Assembly: GCA_012727435.1 (NCBI GenBank)
Contig: JAAYHB010000008.1
Span: 21,949 to 85,948, forward strand
Length of the DNA stretch: 64,000 nt
Source: Clostridiales bacterium
GTDB taxonomy: Bacteria; Bacillota; Clostridia; Oscillospirales; CAG-272
Direction: 5' to 3'
Within the stretch, counting starts at the first letter, position 1, and each line of letters begins with the position of its first letter. The translations under genes and the position numbers were made by a program. This document shows, piece by piece, positions 8,448 through 18,167 of this stretch. Under the pieces are notes generated by a model that had not been told where the DNA came from, searched no databases, and worked only from the letters and a program-made list of their open reading frames with translations.

Positions 8448-8536
8448 GGAGAGGTATCGAAGTGGTCATAACGGGGCTGACTCGAAATCAGTTTGCGGGC
8501 AACCGCACGTGGGTTCGAATCCCACCCTCTCCGCCA
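8448..8536 (+). tRNA. tRNA-Ser (anticodon CGA)
   Basis: Acceptor stem GGAGAGG (8448-8454) pairs with CCTCTCC, followed by G and an encoded CCA (8534-8536). The anticodon stem CTGA/TCAG encloses CTCGAAA with CGA at 8483-8485, reading UCG. A long variable arm (TTTGCGGGCAACCGCA) is typical of class II tRNA-Ser. The T arm holds GGTTCGAAT. Confidence 0.95.
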
Positions 8537-8537
8537 A

Positions 8538-8576
8538 AGAGCGATAACCAAATGATACGGTGGTTATCGCTTTTAT
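8538..8576 (+). terminator. Terminator of tRNA-Ser
   Basis: Arms 8540-8550 and 8561-8571 (AGCGATAACCA) pair fully, followed by TTTTATT. Confidence 0.8.
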
Positions 8577-8645
8577 TGTTGCCTATGTTTTGTGGTTATT
8601 ATATTTCCGGGTGCAATATGGGAACATTTTCCGCGTCCGCTTTAT

Positions 8646-9272
8646 CTAGACATCACGGAAATTATAATCATTGCTGACAAATATGCCCCGCTTGTAACGG
8701 CACATCTTCTGAATTGCTTCTTCAATGTCACCCGAGAAGTCCCGATTTCCGTACAGTTCGTGACAATACTTCGGATGAATCTTTATTTTAATTTTCTTGG
8801 TTTCAAATATTGTCAACTCTGCTTTTACTTTTACATAAAAATAATCGCTTTTTTGGTATCTGCTCCAGAACTTTTTTGAGAATTCAACGCTTTTGATATT
8901 CTCCCACAACACAAAGCCGTTGTAGACAGCCATGCCTTCCTCAATAAAAATGCCGATTTTATGAGGATCCATTTCCTGTCTGTACAAAGACTCCAACCGT
9001 CTTAAGGAGGCCGGTTCGAGCAAAGACAGGCATCTAATGTTAGTTTTAAAAATCAGGCACTGATTTATTATCTTGCTCACGGCAAACCATGTAAAAAATA
9101 TCATTATGGGAACTGCAAGAATAGCTGTGGCTTTGTTGACAATGACAGAAACAACATAAGGAAACATGAAAAAAGCATAAACGAACAGCAGGCACAACGT
9201 GCCGGGCCATATTCTCGAATTCCAGACTTTATACATGTATGTGTCCTTCGCGAGACTTTTATTGCTATCCAT
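8646..9272 (-). CDS. Hypothetical membrane protein, AT-rich
   Basis: No family recognised. 208 residues from the ATG at 9272, chosen because AAGGAG lies 8 bases upstream; an upstream frame to 9347 lacks this. Two hydrophobic spans near the N-terminus (WPGTLCLLFVYAFF and VNKATAILAVPIMIFF regions), then a cytoplasmic domain with GIFIEEGMAVYNGFVLWENI and a Lys-rich beta region (KTKKIKIKIHPKYC), which resembles a bacterial PH-like/YcxB-like layout. Its base composition is far more AT-rich than its neighbours and it stands alone behind a tRNA gene, so recent acquisition is possible. A TTACAG-17-TACAAT promoter lies at 9311-9339. Confidence 0.7.
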   Translation of the reverse strand: MDSNKSLAKDTYMYKVWNSRIWPGTLCLLFVYAFFMFPYVVSVIVNKATAILAVPIMIFFTWFAVSKIINQCLIFKTNIRCLSLLEPASLRRLESLYRQEMDPHKIGIFIEEGMAVYNGFVLWENIKSVEFSKKFWSRYQKSDYFYVKVKAELTIFETKKIKIKIHPKYCHELYGNRDFSGDIEEAIQKMCRYKRGIFVSNDYNFRDV

Positions 9273-9416
9273 TATCGCCAGCTCCTTATTGGCTTTTTTA
9301 TCTGTCAATGATTGTATCACACCGCCCTGCCGGCTGTAAAGATACATTTTCTTTTATTGTAATATTTTATTAAGTGTGATTTAATTTTCCGGACACTTAA
9401 ATCCAGTTCCGGTGAT

Positions 9417-9456
9417 AAAAAAAATATGGCATGAGTCGCGTCGCGACTCATGCCAT
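9417..9456 (-). terminator. Terminator of the purine operon (after fhs)
   Basis: Arms 9426-9440 and 9442-9456 pair over 15 bases. On the minus strand the stem is followed by A and eight T (9425-9417). This is one of the strongest intrinsic terminators in the window. Confidence 0.9.
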
Positions 9457-9486
9457 TAAATGTTTGGTTTGCTACCTGTTTGCACC

Positions 9487-11163
9487 TCAGAACAGTCCCG
9501 ATATTACCCCGTTCTCGTCGACGTCGATGCGCTCGGCTGCCGGAGATTTGGGCAAACCGGGCATGGTCATAATATCTCCGGTCAGCACCACGATGAATCC
9601 CGCGCCGGCCGATATCCTGACGTTCCTCACCGTAATCTCAAAGCCCTCGGGCGCTCCGGGAATGGCCGGGTTGTCGGTAAAGCTGTACTGTGTCTTGGCA
9701 ATGCAGACCGGGTATTTTGAAAATCCGAGCGAGCTCAGTTGCTCAATCTGCTTCTTTGCCGCGGGCAGGATGTTGACCGATTTGCCGCCGTAAACCTTTG
9801 TGACAACCGCGAGCAGTTTTTCTTCAATCGGGCAGTCGTCGGGGTAAGCAAACCTGAAGTTCGGCTTCTCACACTCGCAAAGGCGCACAACCTCGCGGGC
9901 GAGTTCCTCCCCGCCCCGGCCGCCCTCGGCCCAGACGGTCGAGAGCACGGTATTCACGCCGAGCGAACGGCACTTGTTGATGATAAACTCAATCTCGGCC
10001 TCGGTGTCCATCGGGAAGCGGTTGAGGGCCACCACGCAGGGCAGGCCGTAAACATTCTTAATGTTTGAGACATGGCGCAACAGATTCGGAATCCCCCGCT
10101 CGAGCGCACCGATATCCTCATGGTCAAGCTCGTTTTTCGGCAGCCCGCCGTGCATCTTGAGCGCGCGGATTGTCGCCACAATCACCACCGCCGAGGGGAC
10201 AAGCCCGGCCATCCGGCACTTTATGTCAAGGAATTTTTCAGCCCCGAGGTCGGCACCGAATCCCGCCTCGGTGACTGCGTATTCGCCGAGCCGCAGCGCC
10301 ATTTTTGTGGCTACTACCGAGTTGCAGCCGTGGGCGATATTGGCAAAGGGACCACCGTGCACGAATGCCGGCGTTCCCTCAAGTGTCTGCACAAGATTGG
10401 GCTTGAGCGCCTCGCGCAGCAGGGCGGCCATAGCGCCCGCCGCCTTGAGGTCGGCGCAGGTGACCGGCTTGCCGCCGTAGGTGTATCCCACAACTATCCG
10501 GGCAAGGCGGCGCTTCAGGTCGGAAATCGAGTCGGCAAGGCAGAGCACCGCCATCACTTCGCTGGCAACCGTTATGTCATACCCGTCCTCGCGCGGCACG
10601 CCGTCTGTCCGCCCGCCAAGCCCTCCGACAATTTTTCTCAGCTGCCGGTCGTTCATGTCGACGCAGCGCCGCCATGTTACCTGACGCGGGTCGATACCGA
10701 GGCTGTTGCCCTGATGTATATGGTTGTCAATCATTGCGGCGAGCAGGTTGTTGGCCGCGCCTACCGCGTGAATGTCGCCGGTAAAGTGCAGGTTTATGTC
10801 CTCCATTGGCACGACCTGCGCGTATCCGCCGCCGGCGGCACCCCCTTTGATACCGAATACCGGGCCGAGCGAGGGCTCACGGATAGCCACGACAGGCCGC
10901 TTTCCGATGCGCGTAAGCCCGTCGGCTAATCCTATTGTCGTTGTGGTCTTGCCTTCCCCGGCCGGCGTCGGGGTAATGGCGGTGACCAGCACCAGCTTGC
11001 CGTCGGGCCGCTGAAGGTCAGCCAGCAGCGACAGGTCAACCTTGGCCTTGTAGCGCCCGTAGAGCTCAATATATTTCTCGTCGATTCCGGCTGCCCTGGC
11101 AATCTCGGTTATCGGCTTCATCTCACATGCCTGAGCGATTTCGATATCGGTTGGATGCGCCAT
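9487..11163 (-). CDS. fhs: Formate--tetrahydrofolate ligase
   Basis: Makes 10-formyl-THF from formate, ATP and THF, the donor for the two folate-dependent steps of purine synthesis. 558 residues, the normal length. The P-loop [13 protein letters not shown] lies at 65-76; further family blocks are [23 protein letters not shown] (split here as [14 protein letters not shown], then AAGGGYAQV), [15 protein letters not shown] and [12 protein letters not shown] near the end. It is the last gene of the purine operon, 3 bases after purL, and is followed by the operon terminator. Its place here ties formyl donor supply to purine demand. Confidence 0.97.
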   Translation of the reverse strand: MAHPTDIEIAQACEMKPITEIARAAGIDEKYIELYGRYKAKVDLSLLADLQRPDGKLVLVTAITPTPAGEGKTTTTIGLADGLTRIGKRPVVAIREPSLGPVFGIKGGAAGGGYAQVVPMEDINLHFTGDIHAVGAANNLLAAMIDNHIHQGNSLGIDPRQVTWRRCVDMNDRQLRKIVGGLGGRTDGVPREDGYDITVASEVMAVLCLADSISDLKRRLARIVVGYTYGGKPVTCADLKAAGAMAALLREALKPNLVQTLEGTPAFVHGGPFANIAHGCNSVVATKMALRLGEYAVTEAGFGADLGAEKFLDIKCRMAGLVPSAVVIVATIRALKMHGGLPKNELDHEDIGALERGIPNLLRHVSNIKNVYGLPCVVALNRFPMDTEAEIEFIINKCRSLGVNTVLSTVWAEGGRGGEELAREVVRLCECEKPNFRFAYPDDCPIEEKLLAVVTKVYGGKSVNILPAAKKQIEQLSSLGFSKYPVCIAKTQYSFTDNPAIPGAPEGFEITVRNVRISAGAGFIVVLTGDIMTMPGLPKSPAAERIDVDENGVISGLF

Positions 11164-11166
11164 GAT

Positions 11167-14100
11167 TTATATCTCCTTTTTGAAGTATTGTACCGCCGAC
11201 TCAAACATTTTCATGTCATACACGCCGGGGACGTTGATATAGAGCCCTTGTGCGTTCCGCTCGACATGCCCCATCTTCCCGAGTATCCGACCGTCGGGTG
11301 AGGTGATGCCCTCTATGGCCCAGGTCGAGCCGTTGGGATTGTACTCTATGTCATAGGTAGCCCGGCCTTCAAGGTCGACATACTGGGTGGCTATCTGGCC
11401 GTTCTCCGCCAGTTCGGTTATAACGTCGTCGGGGGCATAAAACCTGCCCTCGCCGTGCGAAATCGGGACTGTAAAAATGTCACCGGGTCGGGTTGCGGCA
11501 AGCCAAGGGGACTTGTTCGACACCACGCGGGTGCGCACAAGCCGCGACTGGTGGCGGCCTATAATGTTGTAGGTCAGGGTCGGGGAGTTCTCGTCGGGGT
11601 CGATTATCCTGCCGTAAGGCACAAGCCCGAGCTTTATCAGCGCCTGAAAGCCGTTGCAGATACCGCAAATAAGCCCCCGGCGCTTCTCAATCAGCTCCTC
11701 GACCGCCTCCTTCACCGCCGCGTTTCTGAAAAACGCGGTGATGAATTTGCCCGAGCCGTCGGGCTCGTCGCCGCCCGAGAAGCCGCCGGGAAGCACAATC
11801 ATCTGTGCTGACCTAACCAACGCCGCAAAGCGCTCGATGCTTCTTGCAATGCCTGCCGGGGTCAGATTGTTTATGACAAATATCTCGACCTCGGCACCGG
11901 CATCGCGCAGCATTTTGGCGGTGTCGTATTCGCAGTTGGTCCCCGGAAACACCGGGATTACCACACGCGGGGCAGCCACCGCCGCGCCGGTATATTTCAC
12001 CCGCACACCGCCACGGTACTCGAGCGTGGGTATCTCGCCGCCACCCTGCGCAACTCTTCGCGGGAATACGCCCTCAAGCCGGCTGGAATATATGCTTTCA
12101 AGCTCACACAGTAATAATTTATCGTTATTATAACTTATAATTTGCTCATCCGTGATATACCCGACGGTTGTCCCGGCATCAACGCTGTTGTCGGCAAGCT
12201 CGAGCAGAAATGCTCCGTAATTATAGCCGAAAATGTCGTCGAGCGACAGGTTTTCGTCAAACACAAACCCCAGCCGGTTGCCGAGGCACATCTTGAAAAT
12301 GCCCTCGGCAATCCCGCCGTAGGTCAGGGTCCAGGCCGAGATTGCCTTGCCGGTCGAGAGCAGCTCCCGAACCTTTTCAAATACATCAATCAGCGATTTT
12401 GAGTCGGGCAGCCGGTCGGCGTTCAGTTCGGGCTTTATCAGCACAACTCGGCTCCCCGCTTTTTTGAACTCGGGGGATCTGATGTTTTTGGTTTTCTCGG
12501 TGGTCACCGCAAATGAAACCAGGGTCGGCGGCACATCGAGGTTCTCGAACGAGCCGCTCATCGAGTCCTTGCCCCCCACCGAGGCGACCCCGAGCTCGAC
12601 CTGCGCTCTGAGCGCCCCGAGCAGGGCGGCCAGCGGCTTGCCCCAGCGTGCCGGATTCTGCCCGGGCTTCTCGAAGTATTCCTGAAAAGTCAGGAATATG
12701 TCTTTAAATTCCGCGCCGGTGGCAATCAGCTTAGAGATCGACTCCACTACCGCCAGATATGCCCCGTGGTAGGGGCTGCGCTCTGAGATGAAGGGGTTAA
12801 AGCCCCAGGACATCAGCGAGCAGTCGTCGGTATGCCCTTGCTCGACTGAAATTTTGTGGACCATTGCCTGTATCGGCGTTGCCTGATATCTTCCTCCGAA
12901 GGGCATGAGCACCGTGCCGGCGCCTATGGTTGAGTCAAAGCGCTCGGATAACCCCTGCTTTGAGCAGACGTTGAGGTCCGACATCAGCGCCTTCATGCCG
13001 GACGCAAAGTCATCGACCTTCGGCCTGTCATAAGGCTGTGGTGTTGTAACAGCAACCGTGGTATGCTTTGGCGCGCCGTTGGAATTTAAAAACTCGCGGC
13101 TGACGTCGACTATTGTTTTCCCGTTCCACCTCATGGTCAGCCTCGGATCGGCCTTGACCCGCGCGACCACCGTCGCCTCAAGGTTCTCCTCCTCGGCAAG
13201 CTCAAGGAAACGGGAGACATTCTCTGGTGCTATGACTACCGCCATACGCTCCTGTGATTCGCTGATGGCGAGCTCTGTGCCGTCAAGCCCTTCGTATTTC
13301 TTCGGTACCCTGTCAAGGTCTATGTCAAGCCCGTCAGCCAGCTCGCCGATGGCGACCGATACGCCGCCCGCGCCGAAATCGTTGCATTTTTTAATCATGC
13401 GGGCGGCCTTTTGGTTGCGGAAGAGCCGCTGGAGCTTTCGCTCCTCGGGCGGGTTGCCCTTCTGCACCTCGGCGCCGCAGGTTGTCAGCGAGGCTTTGGT
13501 ATGCGATTTTGAGGAGCCGGTAGCCCCCCCGCAACCGTCGCGCCCGGTTCTGCCGCCGAGCAGTATGACAACATCGCCGGGAGCCGGGCGTTCGCGCCTG
13601 ACATTCCCGGCCGGCGCGGCGCCGATAACCGCACCGATCTCGAGCCGCTTGGCAACATACCCCTCGTGATACAGCTCGTCGACGATTCCGGTCGCAATCC
13701 CTATCTGGTTACCGTACGACGAGTAGCCGGCAGCCGCTGAGGTCACGATTTTGCGCTGGGGGAGTTTCCCGGGCAGGGTCTCGCTCACCGGTCTGGTCGG
13801 GTCGGCAGCGCCTGTGACCCGCATTGCGGCGTACACATATGCCCTCCCGGACAAGGGGTCGCGGATGGCGCCGCCGATGCAGGTCGCGGCGCCCCCGAAG
13901 GGCTCTATCTCGGTCGGGTGATTATGGGTTTCATTCTTAAAGAGCAGCAGCCAGGGCTCGATTTTACCGTCAACCTCGACATCAATTTTAACCGTGCAGG
14001 CGTTGACCTCCTCGGACTCGTCGAGCTGATCCAGCCTTCCGGTTTTCTTTAAATACCTGGCGGCAATCGTCGCCAGGTCCATCAGGCACACCGGCTTTTT

Positions 14101-14877
14101 GCTGCCGGCAAGCTCCCTGAGTTTAAGATACTCGTTGTATGTGCGCTCGATTGCCGGGTCCTCGAAGGTCACATTATCGATTGCGGTCAGGAAGGTGGTA
14201 TGCCTGCAATGGTCCGACCAGTAGGTGTCAATCATGCGGATCTCGGTGACCGTGGGGTCGCGCCCCTCTTTGATAAAATACTGTTGCAGAAAAGCAATAT
14301 CATCGGCGTCCATCGCAAGCCCGTACTCGCGGATAAAATCCTCAAGCCCCGCCTTGTCAAGCCTGCAAAAGCCATAAAGTATGGCGACGCTCTCGGGCAG
14401 TTCGTACTCGACCATGAGAGTCTCGGGCTTCTCAAGCGAGGCTTCGCGCGCCTCGACCGGGTTGATGAGATACTTTTTTATCGCACCGATATCGCCCTCG
14501 CTGAGTCTGCCGTACAGCACATAAACGCGGGCCGAGCGCACTTCCGGGCGCTCGCCCTGCGAGATTATCTGAATACACTGTGCGGCAGAGTCTGCCCGCT
14601 GATCAAACTGCCCCGGCAGGTACTCGACCGCAAAAACCACCGCGTCGGGGTCTTTTATATCAAGGTTTTCGTACACGACATCGACCTGCGGCTCAGAGAA
14701 AACCGTCTTTACCGCATAGTCAAAAAGCTCCCGGTCAATCCCCTCGACATCATACCTGTTGATAATCCGCAAATCCATAAGGGCTTCAATCCCTAATAGA
14801 TTGCGGAATTCATTCAGCAGCGCCGCGGCTTCGTGCGCCAGCTCCTTTTTCTTCTCGACATAAACGCGAAAAACCAT
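11167..14877 (-). CDS. purL: Phosphoribosylformylglycinamidine synthase, single-chain (PurL-PurQ fusion, clostridial type)
   Basis: Converts FGAR to FGAM using Gln and ATP. 1236 residues: an N-terminal PurS-like/linker region, two AIRS-like halves containing TYWSDHCRHTTF and KNETHNHPTEIEPFGGAATC, and a C-terminal class I glutaminase starting near residue 985 (IPVFPGTNCEYD), with Cys in GICNGFQ and His/Glu in PISHGEGRFYA. The length and order fit the clostridial long form rather than the split PurS/Q/L of Bacillus. It sits between purD and fhs on the same strand. Confidence 0.95.
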   Translation of the reverse strand: MVFRVYVEKKKELAHEAAALLNEFRNLLGIEALMDLRIINRYDVEGIDRELFDYAVKTVFSEPQVDVVYENLDIKDPDAVVFAVEYLPGQFDQRADSAAQCIQIISQGERPEVRSARVYVLYGRLSEGDIGAIKKYLINPVEAREASLEKPETLMVEYELPESVAILYGFCRLDKAGLEDFIREYGLAMDADDIAFLQQYFIKEGRDPTVTEIRMIDTYWSDHCRHTTFLTAIDNVTFEDPAIERTYNEYLKLRELAGSKKPVCLMDLATIAARYLKKTGRLDQLDESEEVNACTVKIDVEVDGKIEPWLLLFKNETHNHPTEIEPFGGAATCIGGAIRDPLSGRAYVYAAMRVTGAADPTRPVSETLPGKLPQRKIVTSAAAGYSSYGNQIGIATGIVDELYHEGYVAKRLEIGAVIGAAPAGNVRRERPAPGDVVILLGGRTGRDGCGGATGSSKSHTKASLTTCGAEVQKGNPPEERKLQRLFRNQKAARMIKKCNDFGAGGVSVAIGELADGLDIDLDRVPKKYEGLDGTELAISESQERMAVVIAPENVSRFLELAEEENLEATVVARVKADPRLTMRWNGKTIVDVSREFLNSNGAPKHTTVAVTTPQPYDRPKVDDFASGMKALMSDLNVCSKQGLSERFDSTIGAGTVLMPFGGRYQATPIQAMVHKISVEQGHTDDCSLMSWGFNPFISERSPYHGAYLAVVESISKLIATGAEFKDIFLTFQEYFEKPGQNPARWGKPLAALLGALRAQVELGVASVGGKDSMSGSFENLDVPPTLVSFAVTTEKTKNIRSPEFKKAGSRVVLIKPELNADRLPDSKSLIDVFEKVRELLSTGKAISAWTLTYGGIAEGIFKMCLGNRLGFVFDENLSLDDIFGYNYGAFLLELADNSVDAGTTVGYITDEQIISYNNDKLLLCELESIYSSRLEGVFPRRVAQGGGEIPTLEYRGGVRVKYTGAAVAAPRVVIPVFPGTNCEYDTAKMLRDAGAEVEIFVINNLTPAGIARSIERFAALVRSAQMIVLPGGFSGGDEPDGSGKFITAFFRNAAVKEAVEELIEKRRGLICGICNGFQALIKLGLVPYGRIIDPDENSPTLTYNIIGRHQSRLVRTRVVSNKSPWLAATRPGDIFTVPISHGEGRFYAPDDVITELAENGQIATQYVDLEGRATYDIEYNPNGSTWAIEGITSPDGRILGKMGHVERNAQGLYINVPGVYDMKMFESAVQYFKKEI

Positions 14878-14901
14878 TATTTCAACCTTTCATCTCGGGT
14901 T

Positions 14902-16173
14902 TTATTTAAGCGCCATCAGCGCCTTTTTCCCTATGTCGTGGCGGTGATATTCATTCTCAAACTTAATTTTGGCGACCTTCTCATAGGCACCCTTTATAGC
15001 TTCCTCGAGCGTGTCGGCCACATGAACCACGTTCAGCACCCGCCCGCCGGAGGTCAGAAGCTGCCTGCCGTCGGCAGAGAGCTTTGCGCCTGCGACATAA
15101 ACGCTGTCAATTACACTTTCGTCGATGCTTATCGGATAACCGGTCTGGTATTTCCGCGGATACCCGGCCGAGGCCATCACCACACAGCAGGAATAGCCTT
15201 TTCTGAACTTCACCTCAATCTCACCAAGCCGGCCTTCGGTCACCGCCCGCATGATGGTAAAGAGGTCGGTCTCAAGCAGCGGCAGGACCACCTGCGCCTC
15301 GGGGTCTCCGAATCGGCAGTTGTACTCGACTACCTTCGGCCCCTCCGGAGTGAGCATAAGCCCGAAATACAGGCAGCCGCGGAACTCGCGCCCTTCCTTA
15401 TGCATCGCCTTTATCGTCGGCAGGAAGATTGTCTGCATGCAGCGCTCTGCAATCTCATCGGTATAGTAGGGGTTCGGCGCGATTGTCCCCATGCCGCCGG
15501 TGTTCGGCCCCTCGTCGTTGTCATGTGCGCGCTTGTGGTCCATCGACGAGACCATCGGCACAACAGTCTTCCCGTCGGTGAAGGCCAGCACCGACACCTC
15601 AGGTCCGGTCATGACCTCCTCGATGACAATCCGGTTTCCGCTTGCCCCGAATATCTTCTCCTCCATTATCGAGCGGATAATCGCTCTGGCCTCCTCTTTG
15701 GTCCTTGCCAGCATGGCTCCTTTGCCGAGCGCCAGCCCGTCAGCCTTGATAAACCTCGGCATATCGACGCTTTCAATATAGGCAAGCGCTTTGGCCGAGC
15801 TGTCAAAGACTTCGTAGTCTGCCGTCGGGATGCCGTATTTTTTCATCAGATTCTTGGCAAAAACCTTGCTGCCTTCAATCTCGGCGGCTTTTGCGATCGG
15901 GCCGAAGCAGTCGATTCCCGCGCGGCTCAGCGCATCGACCGCCCCGAGCACCAGCGGGTCGTCGGGCGCGACCACCGCGTAGTCGATTTTATTGTCTATA
16001 GCAAAGAGCACAATATCCTGAATGTCCTTTGCCCCGATGTTGACGCAAATGGCGTCTTTCGCTATCCCGCCGTTGCCGGGCAGAGCGTAAATCTGCCTGA
16101 TTTTCGGGTTCTCCTTAAGCTTCTTGATTATGGCGTGCTCGCGTCCGCCGCCGCCGACTACCATTACTCTCAT
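14902..16173 (-). CDS. purD: Phosphoribosylamine--glycine ligase
   Basis: ATP-grasp enzyme making GAR from phosphoribosylamine and glycine. 423 residues, the normal length. It starts MRVMVVGGGGREHAI, the hallmark N-terminus, and has GPEVSVLAFTDG and GGMGTIAPNPYYT in the ATP-grasp core and VEYNCRFGDPEAQVVLP as metal-binding segment. Its glycine substrate links it to GlyA. 24 bases before purL; 85 bases after the AICAR formyltransferase gene. Confidence 0.97.
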   Translation of the reverse strand: MRVMVVGGGGREHAIIKKLKENPKIRQIYALPGNGGIAKDAICVNIGAKDIQDIVLFAIDNKIDYAVVAPDDPLVLGAVDALSRAGIDCFGPIAKAAEIEGSKVFAKNLMKKYGIPTADYEVFDSSAKALAYIESVDMPRFIKADGLALGKGAMLARTKEEARAIIRSIMEEKIFGASGNRIVIEEVMTGPEVSVLAFTDGKTVVPMVSSMDHKRAHDNDEGPNTGGMGTIAPNPYYTDEIAERCMQTIFLPTIKAMHKEGREFRGCLYFGLMLTPEGPKVVEYNCRFGDPEAQVVLPLLETDLFTIMRAVTEGRLGEIEVKFRKGYSCCVVMASAGYPRKYQTGYPISIDESVIDSVYVAGAKLSADGRQLLTSGGRVLNVVHVADTLEEAIKGAYEKVAKIKFENEYHRHDIGKKALMALK

Positions 16174-16258
16174 TGCCGCAATTCCTCAGTGTTGTTTTTT
16201 TGCCGGAGCGCGCCCTTCTGCCGTCGCACCCCGGCTTTTTATGTAAGCTGCATCTGTA

Positions 16259-17443
16259 TTAATGATGGAAAAGCCTCATGCCGGTAAAGCACATGACCAT
16301 ATTGTACCTGTCGCAGGCCTCGATTACCAGATCGTCCCTCACCGAGCCGCCGGGCTGGGCGACATAACAGACCCCGCTTGCCGCCGCGCGCTCGATGTTG
16401 TCGGGGAACGGGAAGAAAGCGTCGGAACCGAGCGACACGCCGGTGATCCGTGAGAGATAGGCCTTCTTTTCCTCGCGGGTGAAGGGCTCGGGGCGCTCAC
16501 AAAACAGCTTTTGCCAGACCCCGTCGGCTAGCAGCGACTCGTAATCGTCCGAAATGTAAACATCAATTGCATTGTTGCGCTCAGGCCGGCCCACATCCTC
16601 CCTGAAGGGGAGATTCAACACCTTGTCGCTCTGGCGCAAAAACCAATTGTCCGACTTCATGCCGGCAAGCCGTGTGCAGTGTACCCGCGACTGCTGCCCG
16701 GCGCCCACGCCGGTGGTCTGCCCGCCACAGGCATAGCACACCGAATTTGACTGGGTGTATTTGAGTGTGGTGAGCGCGACGATAAGATCTATGGCCGCCG
16801 ACTCGGGCAGGTTTTTGTTTTTTGTCACTATGTTTGTCAGCAACGCACGGTCGATTTTGAAATTGTTCCTCCCCTGCTCGAAGGTGATGCCGAATACTTC
16901 ACGGCGCTCTATCGGGCCGGGGACGTAGTTCGGGTCAATTTTGATAATGTTATAGGTACCGTTTCGCTTAGATCTGAGCAGCTCAAGTGCTTTGTCTGTA
17001 TACCCCGGCGCGATGATGCCGTCGGAAACCTCGCGCTTTATGATTTTCGCAGTGGTCTCGTCACATACATCCGACAGAGCGATAAAATCCCCGTAGGAGG
17101 ACATGCGGTCGGTACCGCGGGCACGGGCATAGGCCGAGGCGAGCGGCGAGTCGTCAATCCCCTCAATGTCGTCGACAAAGCAGGCCCGCTTTTCACGCTC
17201 GCTGAGCGGCCGTCCGAGCGCCGCCCCGGCGGGGCTGACATGCTTGAAAGAGGCCGCCGCGACCTGGCCGGTCGCCGCCTTCAGTTCGCTGACAAGCTGC
17301 CAGGCATTGAATGCGTCCAGGAAATTGATGTAGCCCGGCCTGCCCGAGAGGATTTCAATCGGCAGGTCACCGCCGTCCTTCATATATATTCTTGCCGGCT
17401 TCTGATTGGGATTGCAGCCGTATTTCAGTTCAAACTCTTTCAT
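16259..17443 (-). CDS. AICAR formyltransferase, stand-alone (lacks the PurH cyclohydrolase domain)
   Basis: Transfers the formyl group of 10-formyl-THF to AICAR. Most bacteria carry this as the C-terminal part of bifunctional PurH (about 510 residues); this protein has 394 residues and contains only the transformylase fold. The catalytic Lys-His pair is K67-H68 in SFKHVSPAG, and the family blocks LKYTQSNSVCYA, GQQSRVHCTRLAG and SDAFFPFPDNIE are present. The missing IMP-forming step is supplied by the next gene upstream in the operon. ZMP (AICAR monophosphate), its substrate, is the precursor of ZTP sensed by the operon leader. Confidence 0.93.
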   Translation of the reverse strand: MKEFELKYGCNPNQKPARIYMKDGGDLPIEILSGRPGYINFLDAFNAWQLVSELKAATGQVAAASFKHVSPAGAALGRPLSEREKRACFVDDIEGIDDSPLASAYARARGTDRMSSYGDFIALSDVCDETTAKIIKREVSDGIIAPGYTDKALELLRSKRNGTYNIIKIDPNYVPGPIERREVFGITFEQGRNNFKIDRALLTNIVTKNKNLPESAAIDLIVALTTLKYTQSNSVCYACGGQTTGVGAGQQSRVHCTRLAGMKSDNWFLRQSDKVLNLPFREDVGRPERNNAIDVYISDDYESLLADGVWQKLFCERPEPFTREEKKAYLSRITGVSLGSDAFFPFPDNIERAAASGVCYVAQPGGSVRDDLVIEACDRYNMVMCFTGMRLFHH

Positions 17444-17444
17444 T

Positions 17445-18167
17445 TCATTCCCTCACATTCTTGTTGACAACTCTGGCAGTCGCCCGGCCCGAGGCCAGGG
17501 AGACATACCTGACATAAAGCGAAACTTTATTGTCGGGATTTAAGTTGTCCCAGATTTTTCTCGTGAAGGCGTCGATGCTGTTTAAAATCGTGACTCGCTC
17601 GGGCTCACCGACAAACGAGGGCAGCGGGTTACCGTCTGATTTGTAGGTGTGAATGAAATGCCCGACCCCTTTCCGCGGGGCATAGGAAAAGGTAAAGCGG
17701 TTGCAGCCCGAACCGTCCTCGTCGGCGCTTTTGAGTATGCTCAGTTTGTAGGAAAAGCCATTCTCAAAATCGAGCAGCGCGCTGATGCGGGGAGTGAAGT
17801 TGGGCTTGTCCGGCTCAAACTCGCGGGTCTCGAGCGCTTCTTCAAAAGTCTTTCCGGCTTTGAGGTATTCATAAATCGTATCTGTCTGGTCGCCGTTTGT
17901 AACTATCAGCCGCCGCCCGAGCTTCCTCACCGGCGTATAGATGACAAGCGAGGGGTCGGAAAGCTTTGAGGCCTCATAAGGGAAAATCGTGACATAGTCG
18001 CCGAAATCGTCAAACACGCGGTTGCGGCTGTTTTCACTCCGCCCCATGATAAAGTAGGCGGCAACGGCGTATTTGCCGTTCTTGGACAGGCCGACAATGA
18101 TGCCGCGCCCGGGATAGCTGTTCTTCCGGAGCAGCGCTCCTATGTCGCGGGTTTTGTACAGGTTCAT
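17445..18167 (-). CDS. IMP cyclohydrolase, PurO-like
   Basis: 240 residues of the archaeal-type IMP cyclohydrolase family (PurO, PF07826 type), which closes FAICAR to IMP. Typical stretches are GRGIIVGLSKNGKYAVAAYF and MGRSENSRNRVF near the N-terminus, then YTPVRKLG and VTNGDQTDTIY. The gene sits directly before the formyltransferase gene (one base between stop and start) and overlaps purN by 4 bases. The pair replaces bifunctional PurH. This arrangement is known in Clostridia; a standard purH is not seen in the window. Confidence 0.9.
   Translation of the reverse strand: MNLYKTRDIGALLRKNSYPGRGIIVGLSKNGKYAVAAYFIMGRSENSRNRVFDDFGDYVTIFPYEASKLSDPSLVIYTPVRKLGRRLIVTNGDQTDTIYEYLKAGKTFEEALETREFEPDKPNFTPRISALLDFENGFSYKLSILKSADEDGSGCNRFTFSYAPRKGVGHFIHTYKSDGNPLPSFVGEPERVTILNSIDAFTRKIWDNLNPDNKVSLYVRYVSLASGRATARVVNKNVRE

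Noticed and set aside
8646..9347. Longer start (9347) for the AT-rich membrane protein
   Set aside because: The extra 25 codons lie across the probable promoter, while ATG 9272 has AAGGAG at the right distance.
14833..16287. Open frame of 484 codons on the plus strand opposite purD
   Set aside because: Antisense shadow of purD, which shows full family motifs; no independent support.
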